A stretch of 64,000 nucleotides of DNA, taken from assembly GCF_006782915.1 (NCBI RefSeq), contig NZ_VCNP01000056.1, positions 806,001 through 870,000 on the forward strand, read 5' to 3'. A model generated the notes under the pieces. The model searched no databases. It had not been told where the DNA came from and saw only the letters and a list, made by a program, of their open reading frames with translations. The DNA comes from Streptomyces calvus (GTDB taxonomy: Bacteria > Actinomycetota > Actinomycetes > Streptomycetales > Streptomycetaceae). Positions 1 through 8,143 of this stretch are shown here, piece by piece (position 1 is the first letter of the stretch; each line of letters starts with the position of its first letter). The translations under genes were made by a program, and so were the position numbers.

Positions 1-2
1 CC

Positions 3-98
3 GATACGGTGCTTCACCCCGTCACCCTGCTGGCCGGACTACCCGTGGTGACGGGCATGCTCACTCTCGCGGTACTCGCCAGTCGTCGCTGGCGCTGA
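3..98 (+). CDS. C-terminus of a membrane protein (5' cut by window edge)
   Basis: An open frame enters from the left edge and stops at TGA 96-98. The 31 visible residues contain a hydrophobic run (LLAGLPVVTGMLTLAVLA) followed by SRRWR, which looks like a last transmembrane helix with a positively charged cytoplasmic tail. The function cannot be judged from this fragment. The next gene, about 250 bp away, is on the opposite strand, so the two converge; positions 99-351 hold nothing I can identify. Confidence 0.45.
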   Translation, partial: DTVLHPVTLLAGLPVVTGMLTLAVLASRRWR

Positions 99-351
99 GA
101 AGGGCGGGCCCCCGGCCTGCCCCCGCTCAGGGGGTGTCAAGTCCCGGTCCAGATACTCGTGTTCACGTCGGCATGGGAACTGCCACCGCAGCGCCCGGCC
201 CCCTGGACGAAGCGGCCCATCCGTAGAACACGGAGCGGAGAAGGGGGAGAGGCGGTGGCCGAGTACCGGCACCACGGCCCTGCTCCGTCGCCCCTGGACC
301 TCGGACCGCCCAGCCCTGCCCTCCCGGCCTCGGCAGTGGCGCCTGCCGCCT

Positions 352-1668
352 TCAGCGGCCGATGCCCGTCCCGTAGAGGTCGAAGGTGCCCATGTCGTTG
401 CACGTGACGTCGCGCAGGGCGCACTCCTCGCCCGGGTTGTTCACGCCGTCCGACCGCAGTTGGGTGACGATGAGGCGGGCGGCCCGTGCCGCGGAGTCCT
501 CGCCGTTCTGAGGGAACACGGCCGCCCACCGCCAGCGTTCGCGTTGCTGCCAGCCGATCTCGTGCATCGCCGCGGTCTTTTCGGTGGAGTCGTGCTCGGC
601 ACGGTCGTAACGGAAGAGCCGCAGACCGCTGTCCGGCTCGAAGGCGATCTGCACGGTGTCCCGGCCGCGGTGGGTGATCACGAAGCCGGCCCAGTTCTCG
701 CCGACCTGGGCGGGGAGGTGTTCCACGAACGAGTGGAGCATCAGCCCGAGAGCGTCCTGGAGGTGGTCCGGACCCAGGGCCAGCCGACCGCCGGGGTATA
801 CGTCGGGCCCCCAGCCGGAACCGCCGCGGTCGAGCTGCCATAGGTAGGGCAGAGAATGGAAGTCCGACGGCTCGTCGGCACTCCACGACCCGCCCCACTT
901 GAAGTCGCGGTGTTCCTCTTCTTCCAGTTCCCCGGTGTCGTGCACCTCGAGCAGGGCTCCGTGGCGGTCGCCGCTGAGGATCAGCAGTCGTCGCTCGTTG
1001 CGCCAGCGGATGTTCGGCCCTTCGGCGGAGCCGCCGAACAGGGTGGGGCTGCCGATGCGGCCGACGACGGCGTCGAAGAGGTCGCCGAAGGCGGTCCTGC
1101 GCTGGGCGAGGGTGGCTCCCGGCTCGTAGGACAGCACCCGTGCCCGCTCGCCGGGCTTGCCGGTGTCGTGCAGTGACTCGGCCGTGTCCGCGGCGTCGGC
1201 GTGGCGGGGCGGGACGGGATGCAGGGCCAGCCAGCTGGCACGTCGGCTGCTCTGGAAGATCAGGGTGTGGCGCTCGCCGCGCCAGCGCAGACCGGGGGCG
1301 CCGCCGCAGTCCTCGTAGCGCACCGGGTTCCCAACCGCGGCGAGGGCACGAGCCAGCCCGGCTATCCGGTCGCCGGCGGCGCCTCCCGGCCGGGACCGGT
1401 AGGCGTGGGTCAGCAGGTGGACCTGGCCGGTGGTGTACCGGGTGGACTCGAAGCCGAGCTTGCCCGCATCAAGGACCAACGAGATACCCGCACGGCCCGA
1501 GACGAGCGTCACCCGGCCGTCGCCTGCCCCGCCGCACTCCCAGCCGGGGCGGGCAGCCGCCCATTCCTTCACTGAGGCCAACTCCCAGTCTCCGAAGTCG
1601 GCTTCCAGTAGTTCGGCCACCGTGTGGACGGCGTCTTCATGGCTGTCGTGTGAGTAGCTGTCGGTCAT
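352..1668 (-). CDS. Hypothetical protein, 438 aa, two related halves
   Basis: I do not recognise this protein. The frame stays open further upstream to 1833, but the extra residues are low-complexity Pro/Ala/Arg, so I chose the ATG at 1666-1668, which begins MTDSYSHDS. There is an internal similarity: RWRGERHTLIF near residue 128 and RWRNERRLLIL near residue 221, each preceded by a helical stretch starting GDRIAGLARAL or RRTAFGDLFDAVVG. This suggests a duplicated alpha/beta unit. The C-terminal tail has two cysteines (EECALRDVTC). No signal peptide or membrane segment is present. It lies in the accessory left end of the window, beside a transposase relic. It could be an immunity or defence-associated orphan, but nothing in the sequence proves that. 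Confidence 0.6.
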   Translation of the reverse strand: MTDSYSHDSHEDAVHTVAELLEADFGDWELASVKEWAAARPGWECGGAGDGRVTLVSGRAGISLVLDAGKLGFESTRYTTGQVHLLTHAYRSRPGGAAGDRIAGLARALAAVGNPVRYEDCGGAPGLRWRGERHTLIFQSSRRASWLALHPVPPRHADAADTAESLHDTGKPGERARVLSYEPGATLAQRRTAFGDLFDAVVGRIGSPTLFGGSAEGPNIRWRNERRLLILSGDRHGALLEVHDTGELEEEEHRDFKWGGSWSADEPSDFHSLPYLWQLDRGGSGWGPDVYPGGRLALGPDHLQDALGLMLHSFVEHLPAQVGENWAGFVITHRGRDTVQIAFEPDSGLRLFRYDRAEHDSTEKTAAMHEIGWQQRERWRWAAVFPQNGEDSAARAARLIVTQLRSDGVNNPGEECALRDVTCNDMGTFDLYGTGIGR

Positions 1669-1819
1669 GCGGACGATGTTGGCATGCCGGGCCGGCATCG
1701 GGTGCGGTGGCCCCGCAGGACGACGACCCGGGGCAGCGGCGGGGGACTCGCACGGCAGGCCCGGGGCAGCCGGCACGCTCACGCTCACCCCTCGTGGCAA
1801 GGATGCGCGCAGCGTGCCG

Positions 1820-1990
1820 CGGTGGGCGGGCACGTGGCGGATGCCCGCCGCCTACACGTCGGTGTGACGTCCCGCACGGTGTGCCGCTGGAACGCCTCGT
1901 TGCCCGGCGCGGCCTGGTCGCGCGTGAAGCCGACGCCGGCCTGCGGCTGGTCGGGTGTGGACGTCGACGACCCTGGCGTTGCCTGATCCT
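1820..1990 (+). pseudogene. Possible helix-turn-helix fragment of an IS630-type transposase
   Basis: The + strand encodes a short piece reading GVTSRTVCRWNASL, then a Gly/Ala stretch. This resembles the N-terminal helix-turn-helix of IS630-family transposases and related resolvase-like regulators (pattern LGVSxxTVxRW). No start codon, no DDE domain and no terminal repeats are visible, and adjoining residues fall in different frames. It sits directly upstream of the chimeric transposase relic, so it may be older insertion-sequence debris. The match is short and the call is tentative. Confidence 0.25.
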
Positions 1991-2059
1991 CTTCCGTTCC
2001 CCCACCTAATACTCCGGCAGCGGTTCGTGTTCTGAGCTGGAGATTGTCGTTGTCCTGGC

Positions 2060-2838
2060 ATGGAGGGCATAACTGAAGTCGGTTGTCGGGCTGACGAGTT
2101 GGACTCGGTGTTCGCCCGGGTGGCGGGCCGGTTCACTCGGGCGGATCTGCGGTGGCGGATGCGGGACTACGTCCGCGGTCTGCTGGGAGGGGCGACACGG
2201 AAGAACGGCCGGCAGTTCGCGGAATGGGCAGGCCACCGCACCCCCGACGGCTTTCAGCGGCTGCTGAACAGCAGCGTCTGGGACGCGGACGCCCTGCGTG
2301 ACGACGTCCGTGCCTACGTCGCCGAGCGGCTCGGACCGAACGGAGTGCTGATCATCGACGACACCGGGTTCATCAAGAAGGGCACCACCTCGGCCGGGGT
2401 CGGCCGACAATGCACCGGCACCTCGGGAAAGATCGATAACTACCAGGTCGGGGTGTTCGCCGCCTATGCCACCAGCTCGGGCCGGGCCCTGGTGGACCGG
2501 GAGCTTTCCCTGCCCAAAGCCTGGACCTCCGACCGCGACCGCTGCCGGGCGGCGAAGCTGCACGCCGACAAAGGCTACGAATATGACCACCTGCGCCATT
2601 GGCTCCGCAAGCGGGGTATCCGCCACCGCATCGCCGCAAAGGGATCGAGTCCTCCCAGCGGCTCGGCCGCCACCGATGGGTTGTTGAGAGGACCGTGTCC
2701 TGGCTCGCCGGCTGCCGTCGGCTTCACCGCCGCTACGAACGCAAGGCAGAACATTTCCTCGCCTTCGTCGGCATAGCCGCAGCCCTCATTTGTCACCGCA
2801 GGCTCGTCCGTGTGGACGGGCCTCACCAGTCAGTGTGA
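2060..2838 (+). pseudogene. Chimeric, frameshifted transposase remnant (IS701-like N-part joined to IS5-like C-part)
   Basis: Residues 1-165 from ATG 2060 read as an IS701-family DDE transposase: an N-terminal region with FAEWAGHRTPDGFQRLLN, then the first catalytic segment GVLIIDDTGFIKKG, then GVFAAYATSSGRALVDREL. At about 2555 the protein switches to IS5-family sequence, KLHADKGYEYDHLRHWLRKRG, with the typical second Asp. At about 2632-2636 one base appears to be missing, and the rest (RKGIESSQRLGRHRWVVERT, then SWLAGCRRLHRRYERK) continues in another frame to TGA 2836-2838 with the IS5 catalytic Glu. No intact catalytic triad exists in one frame. The structure suggests insertion or recombination between two elements followed by decay. 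No terminal inverted repeats were found. Its end overlaps the 3' end of the next gene by 9 bp. Confidence 0.8.
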
Positions 2839-3366
2839 GGTTCCGACACTGCTGACCCAGACACCGAATGGCCTGATCTCCGGCTCGGTCTCGGTCAGCT
2901 CTGAGAGACTCTGCGCGTCGTCCAGGTCCGACCAGGCGATGAAGCCTGGCTCGCTGTCGGCCAGAAATCCCTCGATGACCGGACCGAGGTCGTCGGAAGC
3001 CACATAGGTACCGCTGAACGGCAATGCATCCGGGGGCACAGAACCGGTCGAGCACCGGAGCTGTCCTGCCTGCTTGTCGTGCCACACGTAGAACGTCGCC
3101 ACCCCGGAGAACCCCAGATCGCGAATGCGTTCCCGGATGGCAGCAGCAGTCCGCTCGAAGGCAGCCACCACCTCGGCAACGGACAACGAATTCCTGTCCT
3201 CGTCCGCCGCACCCAGTGACCAGGAGTTGGTCTCCCACTCCACCCGCCGGTCAGCCGACTCCAGCACCAGAGGCTCGTCCGCCACCTCAGCAATCCACGT
3301 CAACAGCACCACAGCAGTATCCCTGCATAGCTCGACCTGTGAAGCGCCAAAAGAAACGACGTCCAA
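2830..3366 (-). CDS. Hypothetical protein, 178 aa
   Basis: I do not recognise a family. The protein is acidic and soluble, with no signal peptide. It has a central helix rich in Ala/Glu/Arg (VAEVVAAFERTAAAIRERI) followed by a beta-rich C-half (GVATFYVWHDKQAGQLRCS, then FGVWVSSV), a layout seen in many small actinobacterial orphans. The start used is TTG 3366 with AGGAC a few bases upstream. In-frame GTG codons slightly downstream are alternatives, so the N-terminus is uncertain. Its stop overlaps the transposase relic by 9 bp, meaning the element's end abuts or has trimmed this gene. The coding frame itself looks intact. Confidence 0.6.
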   Translation of the reverse strand: MDVVSFGASQVELCRDTAVVLLTWIAEVADEPLVLESADRRVEWETNSWSLGAADEDRNSLSVAEVVAAFERTAAAIRERIRDLGFSGVATFYVWHDKQAGQLRCSTGSVPPDALPFSGTYVASDDLGPVIEGFLADSEPGFIAWSDLDDAQSLSELTETEPEIRPFGVWVSSVGTSH

Positions 3367-3406
3367 AGCCGTCCTGTCGTGGTCCGAGCGGCCCTAACGT
3401 CGTGCC

Positions 3407-3955
3407 GTGACCACCGTTGACAACACCGCTTACCGGTACCGCACCGCCGTCCCCGGGGACGCCGAGGCCATCGAGGCCCTGGACGGCTCTTTCACCACCG
3501 GCACGGTCTTCCAGGTGACCGTCGCCGACGACGGGTTCGCCTTGCGGGAGGTCAAGGTGGACCCGCCCCTGACCAAGGTGTTTCCCGAGGACGAGTACGA
3601 CGGCGACGACGCGGACTCCCATACCTTCGTCGCCCACGGAGCCGCCGGCGACCTGGCCGGGTTCGTCACCGTCTCGTACTCCGGGTGGAACCGCCGGCTG
3701 ACCGTGGAGGACATCGAGATCGCCCCGGAGCACCGGGAACGGGGCGTCGGCCGGGCGCTGATGGGGGTCGCGGTGGAGTTCGCCCGCGAGCGGGGCGCCG
3801 GACACCTCTGGCTGGAGGTCACCAACATCAACGCACCCGCGATTCACGCGTACCGGCGGATGGGCTTCGCCTTCTGCGGGCTGGACACCGCCCTCTATGA
3901 CGGCACCCCCTCCGAAGGCGAGCAGGCGCTCTACATGAGCATGCCCTGCCCCTGA
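3407..3955 (+). CDS. stat: Streptothricin N-acetyltransferase (GNAT family)
   Basis: Acetylates the beta-lysine amino group of streptothricin-type antibiotics using acetyl-CoA, which gives resistance. The 182-aa protein matches from memory the Streptomyces lavendulae-type enzyme nearly end to end: GDAEAIEALDGSFTTGTVF near the N-terminus, the acetyl-CoA loop HRERGVGRALMG (around residues 108-119), LWLEVTNINAPAIHAYRRMG, and the terminal YMSMPCP. Start is GTG 3407. There is no Shine-Dalgarno, but TAACGT ends 6 bp upstream and fits a -10 element, so translation is probably leaderless. No streptothricin biosynthesis genes occur in the window, so this is a stand-alone resistance gene within the accessory end. 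Substrate is inferred from family similarity. Confidence 0.85.
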   Translation: MTTVDNTAYRYRTAVPGDAEAIEALDGSFTTGTVFQVTVADDGFALREVKVDPPLTKVFPEDEYDGDDADSHTFVAHGAAGDLAGFVTVSYSGWNRRLTVEDIEIAPEHRERGVGRALMGVAVEFARERGAGHLWLEVTNINAPAIHAYRRMGFAFCGLDTALYDGTPSEGEQALYMSMPCP

Positions 3956-3982
3956 GCGGACAGCAGACGGCACACGGACGGA

Positions 3983-4195
3983 GTGGCCCCGGCGCCCGGC
4001 GCGACCGTGACGGTCAGCAGCCAGGCCGGGCCTCCGTCCGGGGACGCACACCGGGCGCCAACCCGGCGCCGGGACGACCTGCTGGTCGGTTTGCTTGTGA
4101 CCATCCTGGCTCTGTACGCACCAGAAGCGGGTGCCGCCGTCGTGGGAGCCGCCACGGTTGTGGCCCTGCTCGCCGAGCTCACAGCACGCAAGTGA
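3983..4195 (+). CDS. Small membrane protein, 70 aa
   Basis: A short frame from GTG 3983 with a polar, Pro/Gly-rich N-terminal 30 residues (ending in PTRRRDD), then one or two hydrophobic stretches (LLVGLLVTILALYAP and AAVVGAATVVALLAEL) and the tail TARK. This suggests a small protein with one or two membrane passes. Spacing from the acetyltransferase is 27 bp on the same strand, so they could be cotranscribed. There is no recognisable family and the ribosome-binding site is weak; it may be spurious. Confidence 0.4.
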   Translation: MAPAPGATVTVSSQAGPPSGDAHRAPTRRRDDLLVGLLVTILALYAPEAGAAVVGAATVVALLAELTARK

Positions 4196-4219
4196 ATCCG
4201 GGCCGTTCGATCGGATTGC

Positions 4220-4647
4220 TCAGGGGCCTGGTTCCCTGGAGCGCTTCGGGTTCTGCAGCCGCAGGGCCAGAGGATGGTCACGGGTGGCAAGGGCTGCCGC
4301 TACTTTGCCAACGGCGCCATCCACGCTTTCGTGCTCCCGGATGCGCAGCGGCAGCCAACCCAGGGGCAGGAGATGTGCATCGGTTTCCTCGTTTCGGAAG
4401 GTGTTGCCCGGAGCATCTGGCTCCACCACTCGGCGTTGTGCTTCGGAGCGCGTAGGTGTTTCTGGCACGCGTGCCAGAAAGCCTTGGCCACGAACACCGC
4501 GGTCCGCCTTCGAGTGAAGCTGACGTCGGCACGGCGCTGCGACATTCCAGGAATGGGCAGGTTCACGCGGTATCGGAGGCCCAATACGTGCAGGGCGCCT
4601 GGCAGGGCGAGCTCCGGCCACGACCTTGTCCTCAGGGGCGGGTCCAC
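4220..4647 (-). pseudogene. vsr: Decayed very-short-patch-repair (Vsr) endonuclease
   Basis: Vsr nucleases nick next to T:G mismatches produced by 5-methylcytosine deamination and usually accompany a Dcm-type methylase. One minus-strand frame reads PELALPGALHVLGLRYRVN, then RADVSFTRRRTAVFV (the family metal-binding Asp region), FWHACQKH and APKHNAEWW, all Vsr landmarks. After about 4408-4416 the homology moves to another frame: GNTFRNEETDAHLLPLGW and LRIREHE. One frameshift therefore splits the gene. The usual FVDGCFWHGCP segment has degraded to FVAKAFWHACQ. No methylase gene is nearby. The 5' end overlaps the 3' end of the 466-aa gene by about 16 bp, so the two were probably an operon. Confidence 0.75.
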
Positions 4648-6032
4648 CGGCCCGAGCCCGGGCGAGGCTCCTCGTCCTGCCCCGGCAGCAGTCGCAGGGC
4701 GAAGACGGAGCCGTCGGCGTGGACGGAGACGGGGCCGCCCCAGTTCTTATCGAAGGTGAGGCGGGGGCGGACGCCGCGGCTCGCGTGGACGAGATCGCGG
4801 TACTCCTCGATGTCGCCTCTGGTGAGGAGTCGGAAGACTTCCTTGTCCACGCCGGAGAACGCCTCGACGCGGGGGCCGTTGAGGCGGAAGACGTGGTCGG
4901 TGCCGACGTACTCGCTGCCGAGGAGGGTGTGGGCGGCGTCCTGGATGCTCATGCTGGCCGCGTGTTCGAGGCCGGTGAAGCGTTTGCGGCCCTGCCGGTC
5001 GGTCAGGTGGCGGGCGGTGGCGTGGCCGGAGCCGGTGAAGGCCATGAGGCCCGCCGCGGTGGTGTGGGCCAGGGACTCCTGGAACCAGGCGTAGTCCTTC
5101 GGCTGCACGTGGCAGCCCCGTACAGGCTCCGGTGCCACCAGGCCCTCGGCCGGCGGGTGGATGTCCGGCATCATGTTCGCCTGGAACGGTGGGGCGTTCA
5201 GGTTCGGCTCACGGCCTTCCGCCGGGGACAGCCGACCTCCGCTGCCGGGTGCTTGGAGGGCGTGGACGGTCATCGTTCCGCCGTCCGTCGGGAGTTGTGT
5301 GCTGAACAGCAGGCCGGGGGTCTCGTTCCACGCGCCGATGTGGACCGCTTCGGCGTGGGCCGAGGCGGAGGCCAGCTGCTCGGCGGAGGTGGCGGAGTCG
5401 CCGTGGTTGCCCTTGCAGGCGAGGGGGATGGAGAGTGACGGCTCGCCCGGCCGCCAGACCTCGGCGAAGTACTGGGGGCGGTAGCGGTACTTCACCTTCT
5501 CGCCCTTGTCCCTGCTGGTGAGGGCCCAGCCCGCGCGTAACGCCGTGTCGGCGGGGACGATCGTGACCGAATGCTCGGGGAAACGGCTGCGCAGCATGTG
5601 CTCGGCGAGCGTGAGGGCGAAGCCGATGCCGAGCTCGCTGGACTGCAGCGACTTGTAGTGGTCCGCGATGCGGTGGCCTTCGTCGGTGAGGCCGAGGAAG
5701 GAGTCGCGACCGCCGGTCAGGGCCTGGGCGTACTTGAGTGAGCCCCAGTGCTCCGCCAGCCCCCGGCCCGCACCGCGCCACGACAGGGCAGTAGCCCGGG
5801 CGAGGGTGTGGAGCACGTCCCAGAGGGTCACTTCGAACTGCCGGGGCAGCTCCGTCTGCGGGATCGGGACGAGGGTGGGCTTCCGGCGGAGCGGCTCGTC
5901 CTCGTTCTCCTTCCGCTTCTCGTCGTCCGCCGCGATGGCGGCCTTCACCTTCCCGACGAGCGCGTCGTCGGAGTGGACGGAGACATTCGAGGGCTGGGTC
6001 AGGTCCTGGAGCACTTCCTCGGTCGGCTTCAA
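4632..6032 (-). CDS. Hypothetical protein, 466 aa; possible nuclease-like partner of vsr
   Basis: No family is recognised with certainty. The start is TTG 6032, supported by GAAGGAGAG 6 bp upstream. The N-terminal 50 residues are charged. The middle contains a His/Trp-rich helical region (ALSWRGAGRGLAEHWGSL), then PADTALRAGWALTS, YRPQYFAEVWRP and a SIPLACKGNHG segment. The order E-x(n)-hydrophobic strand-A-C-K resembles a PD-(D/E)xK nuclease core, but this is a weak inference. There is no signal peptide or membrane helix. It lies directly upstream of and overlaps the vsr relic on the same strand, which suggests a remnant of a DNA-modification or restriction locus that has lost its methylase. 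It could equally be an unrelated orphan. Confidence 0.6.
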   Translation of the reverse strand: MKPTEEVLQDLTQPSNVSVHSDDALVGKVKAAIAADDEKRKENEDEPLRRKPTLVPIPQTELPRQFEVTLWDVLHTLARATALSWRGAGRGLAEHWGSLKYAQALTGGRDSFLGLTDEGHRIADHYKSLQSSELGIGFALTLAEHMLRSRFPEHSVTIVPADTALRAGWALTSRDKGEKVKYRYRPQYFAEVWRPGEPSLSIPLACKGNHGDSATSAEQLASASAHAEAVHIGAWNETPGLLFSTQLPTDGGTMTVHALQAPGSGGRLSPAEGREPNLNAPPFQANMMPDIHPPAEGLVAPEPVRGCHVQPKDYAWFQESLAHTTAAGLMAFTGSGHATARHLTDRQGRKRFTGLEHAASMSIQDAAHTLLGSEYVGTDHVFRLNGPRVEAFSGVDKEVFRLLTRGDIEEYRDLVHASRGVRPRLTFDKNWGGPVSVHADGSVFALRLLPGQDEEPRPGSGRWTRP

Positions 6033-6490
6033 CAGCTCTCCTTCACAGTGGGCGAGGGCGGTTCACCATCGGCCGGACCGTACGGAAGGGAGGAGCGGCG
6101 CACACAAGTGCGCAGGGGCGCGTGACCTGGACTTCGGCCTGGGCGGGCCGGTGTGGGCGCCTTGGCCCCGCCTCGCTCGCGCGTTCCACGCTGCTGAGGG
6201 GCCTCGGGCGGGCGGTGGTGCGTGGACGTACGCCGTCCGTATGCAGAGGAGGCTCTTGCATGCTTGATGGCTCATCAGGTAAGTCAGCATTTGGTCAGCA
6301 TGAGTCGCCGGGCGTTCCCGGAGGATTGCCTGAACAGGTGTCGGCGACGGCGCGAAAGCCCAGGTAGGAAGCCGTCTCGCCTGACCGGAGCGATGTTCCT
6401 CACAAACATCGAACGGAGATGTCGGTGTAAGGTCGAGACCGCCCTTGACCTGCACAAAGCAGGCAGGGAGCCGTCTTCCAGGAGTCCTAA
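6033..6490. other. Intergenic region upstream of panD (about 460 bp)
   Basis: No convincing gene. It contains the divergent promoter zone for the 466-aa gene and panD. I see a direct repeat GTCAGCAT twice around 6284-6302 and a hairpin with arms CGATGTT (6391-6397) and AACATCG (6405-6411) about 80 bp before the panD start. The hairpin has no T-run. Its role, if any, is unknown. The lower GC of 6240-6480 compared with its surroundings fits a regulatory leader or an old junction with the accessory left end. Confidence 0.5.
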
Positions 6491-6910
6491 GTGCTGCGTA
6501 CTCTGTTCAAGTCCAAGATCCACCGTGCCACCGTCACCCAGGCCGACCTGCACTACGTGGGATCCGTGACGATCGACGCCGATCTGCTCGACGCCGCCGA
6601 TCTGCTGCCCGGTGAGCTGGTGCACATCGTCGACATCAGCAACGGGTCCCGGCTGGAGACGTACGTCATCGAAGGGGAGCGCGGGTCGGGGGTGATCGGG
6701 ATCAACGGGGCCGCCGCCCACCTCGTGCAGCCCGGTGATCTGGTGATCATCATCAGCTACGCTCAGGTGACCGACGCGGAGGCGCGGGCGCTGGAACCCC
6801 GGGTCGTGCACGTGGACGGCGACAACCGCATCGTGGCCCTGGGTGCCGACCCGTCCGAGCCGGTGCCGGGGTCGGACCAGGAGCGCAGCCCGGGGGCCGT
6901 CAGGGCCTGA
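6491..6910 (+). CDS. panD: Aspartate 1-decarboxylase (pyruvoyl enzyme)
   Basis: Converts L-aspartate to beta-alanine and CO2 for pantothenate and coenzyme A synthesis in the cytoplasm. The 139-aa proenzyme has the family start MLRTLFKSKIHRATVTQADL and the self-cleavage site Gly24-Ser25 within YVGSVTID; Ser25 becomes the pyruvoyl group. The core NGSRLETYVIEGERGSG and the GAAAHLVQPGDLVIIISY segment follow. The C-terminal 20 residues are a low-complexity extension beyond the usual end. Start is GTG 6491 with GGAG 6 bp upstream. No other pantothenate gene is adjacent; a small GNAT-like gene follows after 28 bp and may be cotranscribed. Confidence 0.95.
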   Translation: MLRTLFKSKIHRATVTQADLHYVGSVTIDADLLDAADLLPGELVHIVDISNGSRLETYVIEGERGSGVIGINGAAAHLVQPGDLVIIISYAQVTDAEARALEPRVVHVDGDNRIVALGADPSEPVPGSDQERSPGAVRA

Positions 6911-6938
6911 CCGGCGCCAACCGAGGCAGGAGCGTGAC

Positions 6939-7289
6939 GTGGCCATGGGTGACACGGAGATCCGGGACGACCGGGCGGCAGGCCGGCTCGAGGCGGTGAC
7001 GGACGGCGAGGTCGTCGGGCGGATCGAGTACTTCGTCCTCGACGCCCCCGAACGCGCCGTCGTGCCGGTGCACACCATCGTGGAGCCCGCGCACGAGGGC
7101 AAGGGCATCGCGGGCTCCCTCGCCCGCGAGCTGTATGCCCTCGCCGCCCGCGAGGACAGTGCCGTCGCACCGCTCTGCCCGTACGTCGCCAAGTGGGCCG
7201 AACGCCATCCCGAGCAGGCCCCCGCGGCCGGACCGGAGCTGATCGGCGCGGCGAAGCAGTGGCTGACGGCGCACCCCGAGCGGTTCTGA
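6939..7289 (+). CDS. GNAT-like N-acetyltransferase (YjdJ/COG2388 type)
   Basis: Small (116 aa) acyl-CoA-dependent acetyltransferase-like protein. It carries RLEAVTDGEVVGRIEYFV, the strand VVPVHTIVEPAHEGKGIAGSL with the acetyl-CoA binding loop EGKGIAGSLAREL, and CPYVAKWAERHPE near the C-terminus, all hallmarks of the COG2388 group. The natural substrate is unknown for the family. I chose GTG 6939 because GGAG lies 6 bp upstream; ATG 6945, two codons later, is the alternative. It follows panD by 28 bp and is followed by the racemase gene after 17 bp, suggesting a three-gene unit. Confidence 0.8.
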   Translation: MAMGDTEIRDDRAAGRLEAVTDGEVVGRIEYFVLDAPERAVVPVHTIVEPAHEGKGIAGSLARELYALAAREDSAVAPLCPYVAKWAERHPEQAPAAGPELIGAAKQWLTAHPERF

Positions 7290-7306
7290 GACCGGGCCGG
7301 CCGCGC

Positions 7307-7945
7307 ATGCTCGCCCTGCTGCACACCTCACCGGTGCACGTGCCCGTCTTCGACGCCCTGTGCGACGAGCACCACCCGGGACTGGAACTCCGGCACGTCG
7401 TCGTCGAGGAGTTGCTGGATCGCGCCCGTGCCGCCGGGCCCGGCGCCGTTGCCGACGACGTACGGCGCCGGGTGCGGGAGGCCGCCGACGGCGGTGCCCG
7501 GGCCGTGCTGTGCACCTGCTCGACCATCGGCGACCTCGCGGAGCGGGCCGCCGACGGGGTCGGCGTGCCCGTGCTGCGCGTCGACCGGCCCATGGCGGGC
7601 GCGGCCGTGGCCGCCGGACCGCGCGTCGTCGTCCTCGCCGCGCTGGAGAGCACCCTCGGGCCGACGGCGGCGCTGGTCCGGGACGAGGCCGCGCGGGCCG
7701 GCCGGTCCGTCGAGGTGCGGACCGCAGTCGTACGGGGAGCGTGGGAACGCTTCGAGGCGGGCGACACGGCGGAGTACGTGCGCCGGGTCGCCGACGCGGC
7801 CGACGCCGTCACCGGCGCCGACGTGATCGTCCTCGCCCAGGCGTCGATGGCCCCCGCCGAACGGCTCACCACGACCGCGCTGCCGGTGCTGTCCAGCCCG
7901 CGCCCGGGACTCGCCGCGGGTGCGGCGGCTGCGGGTCTCCGGTAG
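7307..7945 (+). CDS. Asp/Glu/hydantoin racemase-family protein
   Basis: A 212-aa protein of the aspartate/glutamate racemase superfamily, which uses two cysteines in a pseudo-symmetric two-domain fold. The N-terminal half opens with MLALLHTSPVHVPVFDAL and has a catalytic-type cysteine in AVLCTCSTIGDLAE. The second half has VVVLAALESTLGPT and DVIVLAQASMAPAERL. In the second half the position where a catalytic cysteine normally sits reads AQAS, so a one-cysteine chemistry or a non-racemase role is possible. Start ATG 7307 gives the conserved N-terminus; the Shine-Dalgarno is weak. Likely cotranscribed with the upstream GNAT gene. Confidence 0.75.
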   Translation: MLALLHTSPVHVPVFDALCDEHHPGLELRHVVVEELLDRARAAGPGAVADDVRRRVREAADGGARAVLCTCSTIGDLAERAADGVGVPVLRVDRPMAGAAVAAGPRVVVLAALESTLGPTAALVRDEAARAGRSVEVRTAVVRGAWERFEAGDTAEYVRRVADAADAVTGADVIVLAQASMAPAERLTTTALPVLSSPRPGLAAGAAAAGLR

Positions 7946-8143
7946 CGGAGGCAGTGGCTGTCCGACGGCGCGGGAGCGGGCGTCCGCCGGTGGACGCACC
8001 GCCGGGGCCCGGGACCTTGCCGTCGTGCGTGCGCCACCCGGGTCCGGGCCGTCACGCGGGCGGGTGACTGGAGATGCGGCGGTCGGGTAGGCGGGGGAGT
8101 AGTCCAGAGCCGACGTCGACCGACTGGCCGGAGGACACCCGTC

